64,000 bases of DNA from Allotamlana fucoidanivorans (GCF_006265225.1 NZ_VDCS01000010.1:62001-126000); one strand, 5' to 3'; counted from the stretch's first letter, positions 18,425 to 28,010 are shown. Notes: generated by a model not told the origin, from the sequence alone. Made by a program: numbers and translations.

Positions 18425-19702
18425 TTATGCAAACTTCAACTTCTTATTCGCCGCTTCCGTTTTTAAATTCATCTTTTTATATGCTTTGACCACTGTTATT
18501 TTCATTAATATTGAAACTATTAATGCTATAACAAATAAGCCAGCAAATACATGTAATGTTGTATCTAATGATCCTGTGGCATTTTTTACCATGTCATAAA
18601 TAGTAGGACCTACTACACCTGCTAATCCCCAAGCGGCCAATACCATACCATGAATGGCTCCCAATTGTTTTGTTCCAAACAAATCACCCAAGAAAGCGGG
18701 CAATGTAGCAAAACCACCACCATACATAGTAATTACGGTAAATAATACAATTAAGAACGCTAGTTCCATTGTAATTTCTGGTAAGAAATAAAAGGCTAAT
18801 ATTTGAAATCCGAAGAAAATAATAAAGGTATTGGCTCTACCAAGATAATCAGAAAGTGTAGACCACATAATTCTTCCTAAACCATTAAACACCCCTATTA
18901 AACCAACTATACCCGCAGCTTCCATTGGTGTATAATTTAGTTTTTCCTGCATCATTGGGCTCGCGGCCGAAATAATAGCAATACCACAAGAAATATTAAT
19001 AAACATCATAATCCAGATATAATAAAAACGTGGTGTTTTAAGAGACGCGTTAGCATCAATATTAGCCATATCGGCTTTAATGGTTTTCCCTTCACCAGGT
19101 TTAAATCCTTCTGGCATATACCCTTCTGGAGGTCTTTCAATATATCTTGCTGAAGATAAAATTAAAATCATATAAATAATACCTAGAATATAAAATGCGT
19201 TTGAAACACCAACAGAATCAAACAAAGATTGCATTACTGGGCCAAATATTAAGGCCGCAAAACCAAAGCCCATGATAGCCATACCAGTTGCCAATCCTCT
19301 TCTGTCTGGAAACCATTTTACTAACGTACTTACAGGAGTGATATACCCTAGACCTAAACCAATGCCTCCTATCACACCGTAACATAAATAGAACAAGGTT
19401 AATGATTCCAGTTGAACCGCGAACCCTGATCCTAAAATTCCAAAACCGTAAAATAATCCTGCTGTAGTTCCGCTTACTTTCGGCCCTACTTTCTCAACCC
19501 ATCGTCCTAAAAAGGCTGCTGAAAGCCCCAGTAGTAAGATGGCTATTTTAAAAGCCCATTTTATAACACTTCCATCTACATCAAAAACATCTTTAACAGG
19601 GTTTGTCATAACAGAGTATGCATAAACAGAACCTATTGAAATATGTATTCCTACCGCAGAGGCAGCAATTAGCCATCTATTTTTTAGTTTTTTAGTTTTC
19701 AT
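18425..19702 (-). CDS. MFS transporter of the oxalate/formate antiporter (OFA) type
   Basis: A 425-residue protein with about 12 membrane helices. The start RWLIAASAVGIHISIGSVYAYSVMTNPVKD and the loop YGVIGGIGLGLGYITPVSTLVKWFPDRRGLATG are OFA-family hallmarks. OxlT exchanges oxalate and formate; other members move formate, lactate or related monocarboxylates. It is the third gene of a minus-strand set after pflB and pflA (38 bp past the pflA stop), which makes formate export the likely job, though no residue in the sequence proves the substrate. FocA/FocB-type channels, the usual partners in enterics, are absent here. Confidence 0.85.
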   Translation of the reverse strand: MKTKKLKNRWLIAASAVGIHISIGSVYAYSVMTNPVKDVFDVDGSVIKWAFKIAILLLGLSAAFLGRWVEKVGPKVSGTTAGLFYGFGILGSGFAVQLESLTLFYLCYGVIGGIGLGLGYITPVSTLVKWFPDRRGLATGMAIMGFGFAALIFGPVMQSLFDSVGVSNAFYILGIIYMILILSSARYIERPPEGYMPEGFKPGEGKTIKADMANIDANASLKTPRFYYIWIMMFINISCGIAIISAASPMMQEKLNYTPMEAAGIVGLIGVFNGLGRIMWSTLSDYLGRANTFIIFFGFQILAFYFLPEITMELAFLIVLFTVITMYGGGFATLPAFLGDLFGTKQLGAIHGMVLAAWGLAGVVGPTIYDMVKNATGSLDTTLHVFAGLFVIALIVSILMKITVVKAYKKMNLKTEAANKKLKFA

Positions 19703-19740
19703 AATTTCATTAATTTTCGATGTTGTTTAGAACATCTTAT

Positions 19741-20514
19741 TTAGTTAACCTTTACTTCTTTGAAGTAGTTTTTCAATATATTAACTGCTCCTTGAAGTTC
19801 TTCATCTGTATTTTCACGAGCATCTTTCAATTGATAATCCCAACCAAGGGTATCCCATTTATGAATCCCTAATTTATGATACGGTTGAATTTCAATTTTC
19901 TCTATAGTTTTATAATCTTTAAAATATTCACCTAGTGCGTGTAATAATTCTGGTTTGTTTGTAATCTCTGGAATTAAAACATACCGCAACCACATTGTTT
20001 TTCCTGATTGCTCTCTATGTTTTGCAAAATTGAATGTGGTTTCTTTATTACGCTGCCCAGTAATGTATTCATACCCTTCCTCTGTCATGTGCTTAATATC
20101 TAGCATAACCAAATCTGCATACTCATCAAGCAATTCAACAGCAAAGTGATTTAAAAGTCTACCGTTGGTATCAATATTAGTATGAATACCTTCTTCCTTT
20201 AATCGTTTAAAAAAAGGAATTAACTCCTTTGATTGCAGCAAAGGTTCTCCTCCCGAAACTGTTACACCTCCTTTTCTTCCAAAGTAAGGCTTCATCTTTA
20301 CGGCCCGCTGTACTAAATCTTCAATATGGTATTCCTGCCCTCCTGTTGTATCAATTGTATCAGGGTTATGGCAGTACAAGCATTTTAATTTACAACCTTG
20401 TAAAAAAATTACAAATCTAATACCTGGACCATCGTGAGTTCCAAAGGACTCAATAGAGTGAACCCTTAATGTGTTGTCTTGAGTTTTGATAATATTCGTT
20501 TTTAAAATTAGCAT
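19741..20514 (-). CDS. pflA: Pyruvate formate-lyase activating enzyme
   Basis: Radical-SAM glycyl-radical activase: uses a [4Fe-4S] cluster and S-adenosylmethionine to make the glycyl radical on PflB. The 257-residue protein has the start RVHSIESFGTHDGPGIRFVIF, the cluster motif CKLKCLYC followed by HNPDT, and GGVTVSGGEPLLQ, where Gly-rich residues bind SAM. It lacks the extra ferredoxin insert of the other glycyl-radical activases, fitting a true PFL activase. Probably cotranscribed with pflB: the gap is 55 bp. Confidence 0.93.
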   Translation of the reverse strand: MLILKTNIIKTQDNTLRVHSIESFGTHDGPGIRFVIFLQGCKLKCLYCHNPDTIDTTGGQEYHIEDLVQRAVKMKPYFGRKGGVTVSGGEPLLQSKELIPFFKRLKEEGIHTNIDTNGRLLNHFAVELLDEYADLVMLDIKHMTEEGYEYITGQRNKETTFNFAKHREQSGKTMWLRYVLIPEITNKPELLHALGEYFKDYKTIEKIEIQPYHKLGIHKWDTLGWDYQLKDARENTDEELQGAVNILKNYFKEVKVN

Positions 20515-20569
20515 CCGAAAATTAAGCTTTTAAACTTAATTTTCAGATGCATTCAAAATATTAATAAAA

Positions 20570-22795
20570 CTACATGGATTCGTGGAAAGAACGTGTAATA
20601 ACTTCCATTTGCTGCTCTCTTGTTAATCTAACAAAGTTTACAGCGTAACCAGAAACACGAATGGTTAATTGAGGATACTCTTCTGGGTGCTCCATAGCAT
20701 CCATTAAAGTTTCTCTGTTTAGCACATTCACATTTAAGTGCTGTGCTTTTCTAGTGAAATAACCATCAATTATAGACACTAAATTTTCAATTCTATCAGT
20801 TTCATCAGATCCTAAAGATTTTGGTACCATTGAAAAGGTATTTGAAATACCATCTAAAGAATTTCTATAATCAATTTTAGATACTGAGTTTAAAGATGCT
20901 ATAGCACCATTACAATCACGACCGTGCATTGGGTTTGCGCCTGGAGCAAAAGGAATACCATTGGCTCTACCATCTGGTGTAGCTCCTGTTTTCTTACCAT
21001 AAGACACGTTTGATGTAATAGTTAATACAGATAGTGTAGGCTCTGCATCTTTATAAACTGGTAATTGTTTAAGCTCGTTATTAAAATCGGCAACGGCATT
21101 AGCAGCTAAAGCATCTACTCTATCATCATCATTACCATATTTAGGGAACTCGCCTTCAATTTTAAATTCTACAGATAAACCTTCTTCGTTTCTAATTGGT
21201 TTTACTTTAGCATATTTAATAGCTGACAATGAATCGGCCACAATTGATAAACCAGCAATACCGTAAGCTATGTTAATACTTGGGTTAGTATCTATTAAAG
21301 ACATTTGCGCTTTTTCATAGTAGTACTTATCATGCATGTAGTGAATAATGTTCATAGAATCATTATAAACTCTTGCCACCTGCTTCATGGCAATTTTAAA
21401 GTTAGCCATAACTTTATCAAAGTCTAAGTACTGGCCTTCTAAAGGTTCAATACCTTCCACCATTAATGTTCCTGTATTTTCACAACGACCACCATTAATA
21501 GCTAACAATAACGTTTTTGCTAAGTTTGTTCTAGCCCCAAAGAACTGAATAGATTTACCTAAACTTTGGTAAGACACACAACATGCTATACCATAATCAT
21601 CAGAACCACGCTCAGCTCTCATTAAGTTATCATTTTCAAACTGAATTGAAGAGGTGTCAATAGCTACTTTAGCACAGAAATCTTTAAAATTTTGCGGCAA
21701 TTCTTGTGACCAAAGTACGGTCATATTTGGTTCTGGAGATGGCCCTAAGTTATAAAGTGTGTTTAAGAAACGGAAGGAAGTTTTAGTTACTTTAGTTCTT
21801 CCATCTTCAAACATCCCACCAATAGCTTCAGTAACCCAAGTAGGGTCTCCTGCAAAAATCTCATCGTAAGCACTCATTCTTAAGTGACGCACCATACGTA
21901 ATTTCATCACGAACTGGTCAATGTACTCTTGTGCTTCTTCTTCGGTAATCAGACCTTCTTTTAAATCATTCTCAATATAGATATCTAAAAATGTAGACAC
22001 ATTACCTAAAGACATGGCTGCACCATCTTGTTCTTTAACAGCAGCTAAATACGCCATGTAAGTCCATTGCACGGCTTCACGAGCGTTTTCGGCAGGACGA
22101 CTTAAATCTAAATCGTACTTAGCACCTAATTCAAGCATATCCTTCAATGCTTTTATTTGCTCTGACACTTCTTCACGTAAACGAATAACAGATTCTGTCA
22201 TTGGCCCTGTGATATTTTCTAAATCCGCTTTTTTGTTTTCAATCAAAAAGTTGATGCCATATAATGCTACACGACGGTAATCACCAATAATTCTACCTCT
22301 AGCGTAGTTATCTGGCAGTCCTGTTAAGAACCCTAATGAGCGGTATTTTCTTATCTCAGAAGTATATGCATCAAAAACACCATCATTATGGGTTTTTACA
22401 TATTTAGAGAACAGTTCAGTTAAATTTTCATTTGGTTTAACACCGTGTTCTGATAACGCTTTTTGTACCACTTTAAAACCACCAAATGGTTTCATGGCAC
22501 GTTTTAATAACTCATCGGTTTGTAATCCTACAATAACTTCATTCTCCTTATCTATATACCCAGCAGCAAAAGCACTTACCGTTGAAATAGTATCTGTATC
22601 AACTGCACGAACGCCATTGCGATCTCTTTCTTCTTTGGTTGCAACTTTACAAACTTCCCATACTTTATTAGTTCGGTCACTTGGTCCTACTAAAAAGCTG
22701 TAATCTCCGTAATATGGTGTAATGTTATTAAATACGAAATCTCTAACATTGACTTGTTCAGTCCAAACACCGCCTTTAAATTGTTTTACTTCCAT
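20570..22795 (-). CDS. pflB: Formate C-acetyltransferase (pyruvate formate-lyase)
   Basis: Converts pyruvate and CoA to acetyl-CoA and formate without oxygen. The 741-residue protein has the catalytic cysteine pair at 405-406 ([10 protein letters not shown]) and the glycyl-radical site in [17 protein letters not shown] (Gly about 716). [19 protein letters not shown] and [14 protein letters not shown] are further PFL marks. The cysteine pair separates it from glycerol and other diol dehydratases of the same superfamily. First gene of the pflB-pflA-OFA set. A TAnnTTTG promoter with an FNR-like palindrome lies upstream, so induction by low oxygen is likely. It indicates mixed-acid-type metabolism in an organism whose other genes look respiratory. 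Confidence 0.95.
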   Translation of the reverse strand: MEVKQFKGGVWTEQVNVRDFVFNNITPYYGDYSFLVGPSDRTNKVWEVCKVATKEERDRNGVRAVDTDTISTVSAFAAGYIDKENEVIVGLQTDELLKRAMKPFGGFKVVQKALSEHGVKPNENLTELFSKYVKTHNDGVFDAYTSEIRKYRSLGFLTGLPDNYARGRIIGDYRRVALYGINFLIENKKADLENITGPMTESVIRLREEVSEQIKALKDMLELGAKYDLDLSRPAENAREAVQWTYMAYLAAVKEQDGAAMSLGNVSTFLDIYIENDLKEGLITEEEAQEYIDQFVMKLRMVRHLRMSAYDEIFAGDPTWVTEAIGGMFEDGRTKVTKTSFRFLNTLYNLGPSPEPNMTVLWSQELPQNFKDFCAKVAIDTSSIQFENDNLMRAERGSDDYGIACCVSYQSLGKSIQFFGARTNLAKTLLLAINGGRCENTGTLMVEGIEPLEGQYLDFDKVMANFKIAMKQVARVYNDSMNIIHYMHDKYYYEKAQMSLIDTNPSINIAYGIAGLSIVADSLSAIKYAKVKPIRNEEGLSVEFKIEGEFPKYGNDDDRVDALAANAVADFNNELKQLPVYKDAEPTLSVLTITSNVSYGKKTGATPDGRANGIPFAPGANPMHGRDCNGAIASLNSVSKIDYRNSLDGISNTFSMVPKSLGSDETDRIENLVSIIDGYFTRKAQHLNVNVLNRETLMDAMEHPEEYPQLTIRVSGYAVNFVRLTREQQMEVITRSFHESM

Positions 22796-22843
22796 TTTTT
22801 TATGTATTAATATTTTGAAAAAATCCGTTTTATTTTACACTTA

Positions 22844-22851
22844 CAAAGGTA
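22844..22851 (-). promoter_or_regulatory. pflB: Predicted pflB promoter, -7 box
   Basis: On the minus strand TACCTTTG fits TAnnTTTG, 48 bp before the pflB start. No -33 TTTG at a proper distance, which suits a promoter that needs an activator. The 375 bp between pflB and the acyl-CoA ligase gene hold this box, the palindrome and the opposing ligase promoter, but no gene. Confidence 0.55.
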
Positions 22852-22872
22852 GACTCGGATAAAGAAAATAAA

Positions 22873-22888
22873 ACTGACAAAAGTCAGT
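22873..22888. promoter_or_regulatory. FNR-like palindrome upstream of pflB
   Basis: ACTGAC AAAA GTCAGT is a perfect inverted repeat. Its CTGAC-N4-GTCAG core has the same 5-4-5 spacing as the FNR box TTGAT-N4-ATCAA. Its centre (22880.5) is about 40 bp upstream of the start point expected from the -7 box, the classic place for a Crp/Fnr-family activator. Confidence 0.55.
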
Positions 22889-23113
22889 AAACCACTGATT
22901 TTAAAAGTTTTTCATTTTAAAATAATTACGAAAACGTTTGAAATTTTACATCCAATTAACAATTACTTAACACTTTTAACTGAACTACTATGAAAAGGAA
23001 AAAATTTTAAGAATTTAATAAAACATTATGAGATTTTTTTAGGTAAAAATTAAGATATTCGTAAAAATTATAAAAAACACTACTAAATCTTTATACCTTC
23101 TTTTATCAGTTTA

Positions 23114-23143
23114 TTTGAAAATCTTATTTAATTTCATAATTTG
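23114..23143 (+). promoter_or_regulatory. Predicted promoter of the acyl-CoA ligase gene
   Basis: TTTG (23114-23117), 19-bp spacer, then TAATTTG (23137-23143), one base short of TAnnTTTG, 27 bp before the ATG. Confidence 0.4.
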
Positions 23144-23170
23144 CAATACAGCAAAACATATTAATAGCTA

Positions 23171-24949
23171 ATGATAGAAATAACTAGACTTTTTGATTTT
23201 CCTTACTATCAACTCGAAAATAAGCCTAATGAAGCTGCTTTGGTAACAAAGTATGACGGTGAATGGATTAAAACCTCTACTCAAGAATATATTGATAAAG
23301 CGAATGCTATAAGCAGGGCGCTTTTAAAATTAGGTGTAAAAAAGGACGATAAAATAGCAGTTATTTCATCAACAAACAGAACCGAATGGAATATAGTTGA
23401 TGTTGGCGTGCTTCAACTTGGCGCGCAAAATGTTCCTATTTATCCAACAATTTCCCCTGATGATTATGCGTATATACTTAATCATAGTGAATCTATTTAT
23501 TGCTTTGTTTCCGATGCAGAAGTGTTAGAAAAAGTAAATAAGGTAAAAGCTAAAACCAAATTAAAAGACGTTTACTCCTTTGATGAAATTAAAGGCTGTA
23601 AGCACTATTCTGAATTATTAGATTTAGGCAAAGACACAGATAATCAAGAGGCTGTAGAAACCAGAAAAAGAGAAGTAAAATCTACAGATTTAGCTACTAT
23701 TATCTATACCTCAGGAACCACTGGAAAAGCCAAAGGTGTTATGCTTTCGCACTGGAATATTACAAGTAATGTTTTAGACAGTGTTCCAAGAGTACCCCTT
23801 AGAGGGTCTGAAACCAGAGTGCTAAGCTTTCTACCTATTTGTCACATTTTTGAGCGGGTTTTAATTTATGTTTATCAGCATGCAGGCACCTCAATTTACT
23901 ATGCCGAAGCTCTTGATAAAATTGGTGAAAATGCCAAAGAGATAAAGCCAAACCTTATGAGTGTTGTGCCTAGACTTCTTGAAAAAGTTTATGATAAAAT
24001 CATGGCTAAGGCGGCCGAGCTATCTGGCATAAAAAAAATGCTGTTCTACTGGGCTGTTAATTTAGGGGAACATTGGGAACCTTACAAAAAAAATGGTGCT
24101 TGGTACGAGTTCAAATTAGGTATAGCAAATAAGCTCATTTTTAGTAAGTGGCGCGAAGCTCTCGGCGGAGAACTTTACACAATGGTATCTGGAAGTGCTC
24201 CTTTACAACCTAGATTAGCCAGAATATTTGGAGCTGCTGGTATGCTTGTTATGGAGGGCTATGGCCTAACAGAGACGTCGCCTGTAATATCCGTAGGGTA
24301 TTACAACGACAATATGTATAAGGTAGGTACAGTAGGAAAGCCTATTCGCAATGTTCAAGTAAAAATAGCAGACGATGGTGAAATTTTGATTAAGGGTCCT
24401 AATGTTATGTTAGGGTATTACAAGGATCCTGAAAAAACAGCTTCTGTCATGACAGGCGACTATTTTCACACAGGAGATAAAGGCGAAATTGATGCCGACG
24501 GTTTTTTAAAAATTACAGGACGCAAAAAAGAAATGTTTAAAACGTCTGGCGGAAAATACGTAATTCCTACGCTTCTTGAAAATGAATTAAAACAATCTCG
24601 CTTTATAGAACAAGTCATGGTCATTGGTGAGGGTGAAAAAATGCCTGCTGCCCTAATACAAGTTAACTTTGAATTTGTGCATGAATGGGTAGAGCGCAAA
24701 CACCATCCCATTGAAGACTCTCATGACGCTATTTCAAACTCAGAAATTGTGCAAAAAAGAATTCAGCAAGAAATAGACAAATGCAACACGAAATTTGGAA
24801 AATGGGAACAAATAAAATTATTCCGATTAACTCCTGAAGTATGGTCAATAGATTCAGGACACCTTACGCCTACCTTGAAAATGCGGCGGTCAATTATTCT
24901 AGAAAAATATAAAGACCTTATTGAAGACATTTACCGTCCCGTTTCATAA
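23171..24949 (+). CDS. Long-chain acyl-CoA synthetase (AMP-forming)
   Basis: Activates long-chain fatty acids with ATP and CoA, the entry step to beta-oxidation. The 592-residue protein has the ANL-family motifs: phosphate-binding loop TIIYTSGTTGKAKGVMLSH, EGYGLTETSPVIS (adenine and acyl-AMP binding), and the hinge region HTGDKGEIDADGFLKITGRKKEMF. The KTSGGKYVIP segment with a following ENELKQS is typical of the FAA1/FadD15 branch rather than short-chain synthetases. It precedes the MarR-controlled beta-oxidation genes by about 100 bp and probably feeds them, although it has its own promoter. Confidence 0.93.
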   Translation: MIEITRLFDFPYYQLENKPNEAALVTKYDGEWIKTSTQEYIDKANAISRALLKLGVKKDDKIAVISSTNRTEWNIVDVGVLQLGAQNVPIYPTISPDDYAYILNHSESIYCFVSDAEVLEKVNKVKAKTKLKDVYSFDEIKGCKHYSELLDLGKDTDNQEAVETRKREVKSTDLATIIYTSGTTGKAKGVMLSHWNITSNVLDSVPRVPLRGSETRVLSFLPICHIFERVLIYVYQHAGTSIYYAEALDKIGENAKEIKPNLMSVVPRLLEKVYDKIMAKAAELSGIKKMLFYWAVNLGEHWEPYKKNGAWYEFKLGIANKLIFSKWREALGGELYTMVSGSAPLQPRLARIFGAAGMLVMEGYGLTETSPVISVGYYNDNMYKVGTVGKPIRNVQVKIADDGEILIKGPNVMLGYYKDPEKTASVMTGDYFHTGDKGEIDADGFLKITGRKKEMFKTSGGKYVIPTLLENELKQSRFIEQVMVIGEGEKMPAALIQVNFEFVHEWVERKHHPIEDSHDAISNSEIVQKRIQQEIDKCNTKFGKWEQIKLFRLTPEVWSIDSGHLTPTLKMRRSIILEKYKDLIEDIYRPVS

Positions 24950-24989
24950 AATTCTCTAAAGGTTTTTTACAGCATTTTTTATGATGTTT

Positions 24990-25027
24990 TAGTAAAATTT
25001 GTTATGCGCGCATAACAAATTTTACTA
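24990..25027. promoter_or_regulatory. 38-bp perfect palindrome, likely MarR operator
   Basis: The half site TAGTAAAATTTGTTATGCG is followed directly by its exact reverse complement (centre between 25008 and 25009). Its right end overlaps the -7 box of the MarR gene by 2 bp. Size, position and symmetry fit an operator of the dimeric MarR regulator encoded just downstream, so autoregulation and control of the following fad genes is likely. The 38 bases could also form a hairpin behind the acyl-CoA ligase gene, but no T run follows directly. Confidence 0.75.
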
Positions 25028-25033
25028 TATTTG
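25026..25033 (+). promoter_or_regulatory. Promoter of the marR-fad operon, -7 box
   Basis: TATATTTG fits TAnnTTTG exactly. A TTG start codon sometimes chosen for the MarR frame (25031) would lie inside this box, so the ATG at 25049 is the better start; that leaves a very short leader (about 10 nt). Confidence 0.6.
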
Positions 25034-25048
25034 AGAAAATCAACTAAA

Positions 25049-25492
25049 ATGAAAGATAAAACCATAGATTACATGCTACGCACCACATGGCTGGCAGTAC
25101 AAAAAATGTATAATGAAGAAGCCGCCAAATTTGACAGCACCATGGCCACAGGTTTTACACTTTTAAGCATTGATCCTGAAAAAGGAACGCCATCTACAGC
25201 ATTAGGACCTAAAATGGGCATGGAAGCGACAAGCTTATCAAGAATATTAAAGGCAATGGAGAAAAGAGGACTCATTGAACGAAAACCAAACCCCGAAGAC
25301 GGGCGTGGTGTTCTCATCTGTTTAACCCCATTTGGTCTTGAAAAAAGAGATCTTTCCAGAGAACGTGTACTCACTTTTAATGATGCTATTAAGCAACATG
25401 TATCTGAAGAGCAATTAGCACATTTTTATGACGTTTCTGAAGTTATTTTAGATAGAGTTTGTAACAAAAAAATATACAATCAAAACGATTAG
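25049..25492 (+). CDS. MarR family transcriptional regulator
   Basis: A 147-residue dimeric winged-helix regulator starting MKDKTIDYMLRTTWLAVQKM. The recognition helix region GMEATSLSRILKAMEKRGLIERKPNPEDGRG is typical of MarR, with the wing DGRGVLICLTPFG. The start is set at 25049 because the open frame upstream runs into the promoter box. It lies 11 bp before the hydroxyacyl-CoA dehydrogenase gene and has a 38-bp palindrome over its promoter. By analogy with fatty-acid-responsive regulators it may respond to acyl-CoA; the ligand is inference. I recall this MarR-fad order as common in Flavobacteriaceae. Confidence 0.87.
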   Translation: MKDKTIDYMLRTTWLAVQKMYNEEAAKFDSTMATGFTLLSIDPEKGTPSTALGPKMGMEATSLSRILKAMEKRGLIERKPNPEDGRGVLICLTPFGLEKRDLSRERVLTFNDAIKQHVSEEQLAHFYDVSEVILDRVCNKKIYNQND

Positions 25493-25503
25493 TAAAACAC
25501 AAC

Positions 25504-27912
25504 ATGAATAAAAGAAGAATAAAAAAAATTGCCATTATTGGCTCAGGCATCATGGGAAGCGGTATAGCCTGCCATTTTGCAAATATTGGTGTAGATGTTC
25601 TACTTCTTGATATTGTTCCCAGAGAATTAACCGAAAATGAAAAAGAAAAAGGTTTAAGCTTAAACGATAAGGTTGTTAGGAACCGTCTTGTAAATGATGC
25701 CTTAACAATTGCTTTAAAACAAAAGCCTTCCCCTATTTACCATCAAAAGTTTGCCAACAGAATTACAACTGGAAATCTAGAAGATGACATTAGTAAAGTG
25801 GCTCATGTTGATTGGATTATGGAAGTTGTTGTTGAACGCTTAGACATAAAAAAACAGGTATTTGAAAACCTTGAAAAGTATAGAACCCCAGGCACACTCA
25901 TTACTAGTAATACTTCTGGCATACCCATTAAATTTATGAGTGAAGGCCGTAGTGAAGATTTTCAAAAGCATTTTTGTGGCACACACTTTTTTAACCCAGC
26001 CCGTTATTTAAAACTCTTTGAAATTATTCCTGGTCCAAAAACCGATACTTCTGTATTAGAGTTTTTAAGTGACTATGGTGAAAAATTCTTAGGAAAAACA
26101 GTGGTTATAGCTAAAGATACCCCGGCATTTATAGGCAATCGTATAGGGATATTTAGCATAATGAGTTTATTCCATACCGTAAAAGATATGGGTTTAACCA
26201 TTGAACAGGTTGATAAACTTACTGGCCCCGTTATTGGTAGACCTAAATCAGCAACCTTTAGAACTGTAGATGTTGTTGGATTAGATACTTTGGTTCATGT
26301 AGCCAATGGTATTGCCGAAAATTGCAAAACAGATGAACAGTTAGAACTATTCAAACTACCAGATTTTATTAGTACTATGGTAGTAAACAAATGGTTTGGC
26401 AGTAAAACGGGACAAGGTTTTTACAAAAAACAAGTTTCTCCTGATGGTAAAAAAGAAATCCTCTCTTTAGATTTAGATACACTGGAATACCGTTCATCTA
26501 AAAAGGCAAAATTTGCTACGTTAGAATTAACAAAACCTATTGATAAAGTTATTGATCGTTTTAAAGTACTCATTTCAGGAAAAGACAAAGCTGGTGAATT
26601 TTATAGAAAAACATTTGCTGCTCTATTTGCCTATGTATCGCATCGCATTCCTGAAATTTCAGATGACCTTTATAAGATTGATGATGCCATGAAAGCTGGT
26701 TTTGGTTGGGAGCATGGTCCTTTTCAAATTTGGGACGCTATCGGCGTTTCTAAAGGTTTAGAATTGATTGAATCCGAAGAGTTATCTGTAGCTACATGGG
26801 TAAAAGATATGGTTGCTTCCGAAATTGAATCCTTCTACACTGTTAAACAAGGAGCAACTTACACATATAATATACCAAGCAAAACATACGAGAAAAAACC
26901 AGGACAAGATGCTTTCATTATATTAGACAACATCCGAAAAACAAACGAAGTATTTAAAAATGCTGGTGTTGTTATTGAAGACTTAGGTGATGGTATATTA
27001 AACTGCGAATTCCAATCTAAAATGAACACCATAGGTGGTGATGTATTAGCTGGATTAAATAAAGCCATAGATATTGCAGAAAGAGATTTCGAGGGGTTAG
27101 TAGTTGGTAACCAAGGTGCCAATTTCTCAGTTGGGGCCAATATTGGCATGATTTTCATGATGGCTGTTGAACAAGAATATGATGAGCTCAATGCGGCCAT
27201 AAAATACTTCCAAGACACCATGATGCGCATGCGCTACTCTGCAATTCCTACGGTATCTGCACCTCATGGTATGTCCCTCGGGGGAGCTTGCGAGCTTTCC
27301 ATGCATGCAGATAAGGTTGTAGCAGCAGCAGAAACTTATATGGGACTTGTTGAGTTTGGTGTTGGTGTAATACCAGGGGGTGGTGGCTCAAAAGAAATGG
27401 CTTTACGTGCTTCAGACACCTTTAGAAAAGGGGATGTAGAACTCAATATTTTACAAGAATACTTCCTAACCATTGGTATGGCAAAAGTAGCCACCTCAGC
27501 TTATGAAGCCTTTGATTTAGGTGTACTTCAAAAAGGAAAAGACCTTGTTGTTGTCAATAAAGACCGACAGATTGCAACGGCTAAAGCTCATGCTAAATTA
27601 ATGGCAGATGCCGGTTATACAATGCCTGTAAAACGTAAGGACGTTAAGGTATTAGGAAAACAAGCACTTGGTATGTTTTTAGTAGGCACTGATTCTATGG
27701 AAGCAGCTAATTATATTAGCGAACACGATCAAAAAATTGCCAATAAACTAGCCTATGTCATGGCCGGAGGTGATTTATCAGAACCTACTTTAGTAACCGA
27801 ACAGTACTTGCTAGACATAGAACGAGAAGCCTTTTTAAGCTTATGTACAGAGCGTAAAACTCTAGAGCGTATTCAATACATGTTAAAAACTGGAAAACCA
27901 TTACGGAACTAG
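25504..27912 (+). CDS. 3-hydroxyacyl-CoA dehydrogenase / enoyl-CoA hydratase fusion
   Basis: Two central steps of beta-oxidation in one 802-residue chain. The N-terminal half is the NAD-dependent dehydrogenase: the Rossmann motif IAIIGSGIMGSGIACHFANIG at the start, then TSGIPIKFMSEG, HFFNPARYLKLFEIIPG and the helical domain (GFGWEHGPFQIWDAIGV). The C-terminal third is the crotonase fold (GLVVGNQGANFSVGANIG and APHGMSLGGACELSMHADKVV, ending near GVGVIPGGGGSKEM). The dehydrogenase-first order is that of FadN of Bacillus, the reverse of E. coli FadB/FadJ. Between MarR and thiolase genes on one transcript. Confidence 0.92.
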   Translation: MNKRRIKKIAIIGSGIMGSGIACHFANIGVDVLLLDIVPRELTENEKEKGLSLNDKVVRNRLVNDALTIALKQKPSPIYHQKFANRITTGNLEDDISKVAHVDWIMEVVVERLDIKKQVFENLEKYRTPGTLITSNTSGIPIKFMSEGRSEDFQKHFCGTHFFNPARYLKLFEIIPGPKTDTSVLEFLSDYGEKFLGKTVVIAKDTPAFIGNRIGIFSIMSLFHTVKDMGLTIEQVDKLTGPVIGRPKSATFRTVDVVGLDTLVHVANGIAENCKTDEQLELFKLPDFISTMVVNKWFGSKTGQGFYKKQVSPDGKKEILSLDLDTLEYRSSKKAKFATLELTKPIDKVIDRFKVLISGKDKAGEFYRKTFAALFAYVSHRIPEISDDLYKIDDAMKAGFGWEHGPFQIWDAIGVSKGLELIESEELSVATWVKDMVASEIESFYTVKQGATYTYNIPSKTYEKKPGQDAFIILDNIRKTNEVFKNAGVVIEDLGDGILNCEFQSKMNTIGGDVLAGLNKAIDIAERDFEGLVVGNQGANFSVGANIGMIFMMAVEQEYDELNAAIKYFQDTMMRMRYSAIPTVSAPHGMSLGGACELSMHADKVVAAAETYMGLVEFGVGVIPGGGGSKEMALRASDTFRKGDVELNILQEYFLTIGMAKVATSAYEAFDLGVLQKGKDLVVVNKDRQIATAKAHAKLMADAGYTMPVKRKDVKVLGKQALGMFLVGTDSMEAANYISEHDQKIANKLAYVMAGGDLSEPTLVTEQYLLDIEREAFLSLCTERKTLERIQYMLKTGKPLRN

Positions 27913-27919
27913 TTACTAA

Positions 27920-27994
27920 GCTTTAAGACCTATGCTCTAAGCAATAGGCGAGATTTATTTTAAATATTTGAGCTTAAAGCATATAGCTTAAAGC
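27920..27994 (+). repeat. Long imperfect hairpin inside the fad operon
   Basis: Bases 27920-27942 can pair with 27972-27994 (19 of 23 positions) around a 29-base loop. Each arm carries two copies of a GCTTTAAGC-like unit. No T run follows, so it is not a normal terminator. It lies in the only sizeable gap (98 bp) between the dehydrogenase and thiolase genes and could tune the mRNA stability or relative expression of the two. Confidence 0.6.
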
Positions 27995-28010
27995 CTAAAA
28001 GCATAAAAAA

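Noticed and set aside
22520-23170. Riboswitch or small RNA upstream of pflB or the acyl-CoA ligase gene
   Set aside because: Only the palindrome and promoter boxes stood out; no conserved aptamer pattern was recognised.
25069-25374. 101-codon frame antisense to the MarR gene
   Set aside because: Shadow of a clear regulator gene; its translation is Ser/Arg-rich and not family-like.
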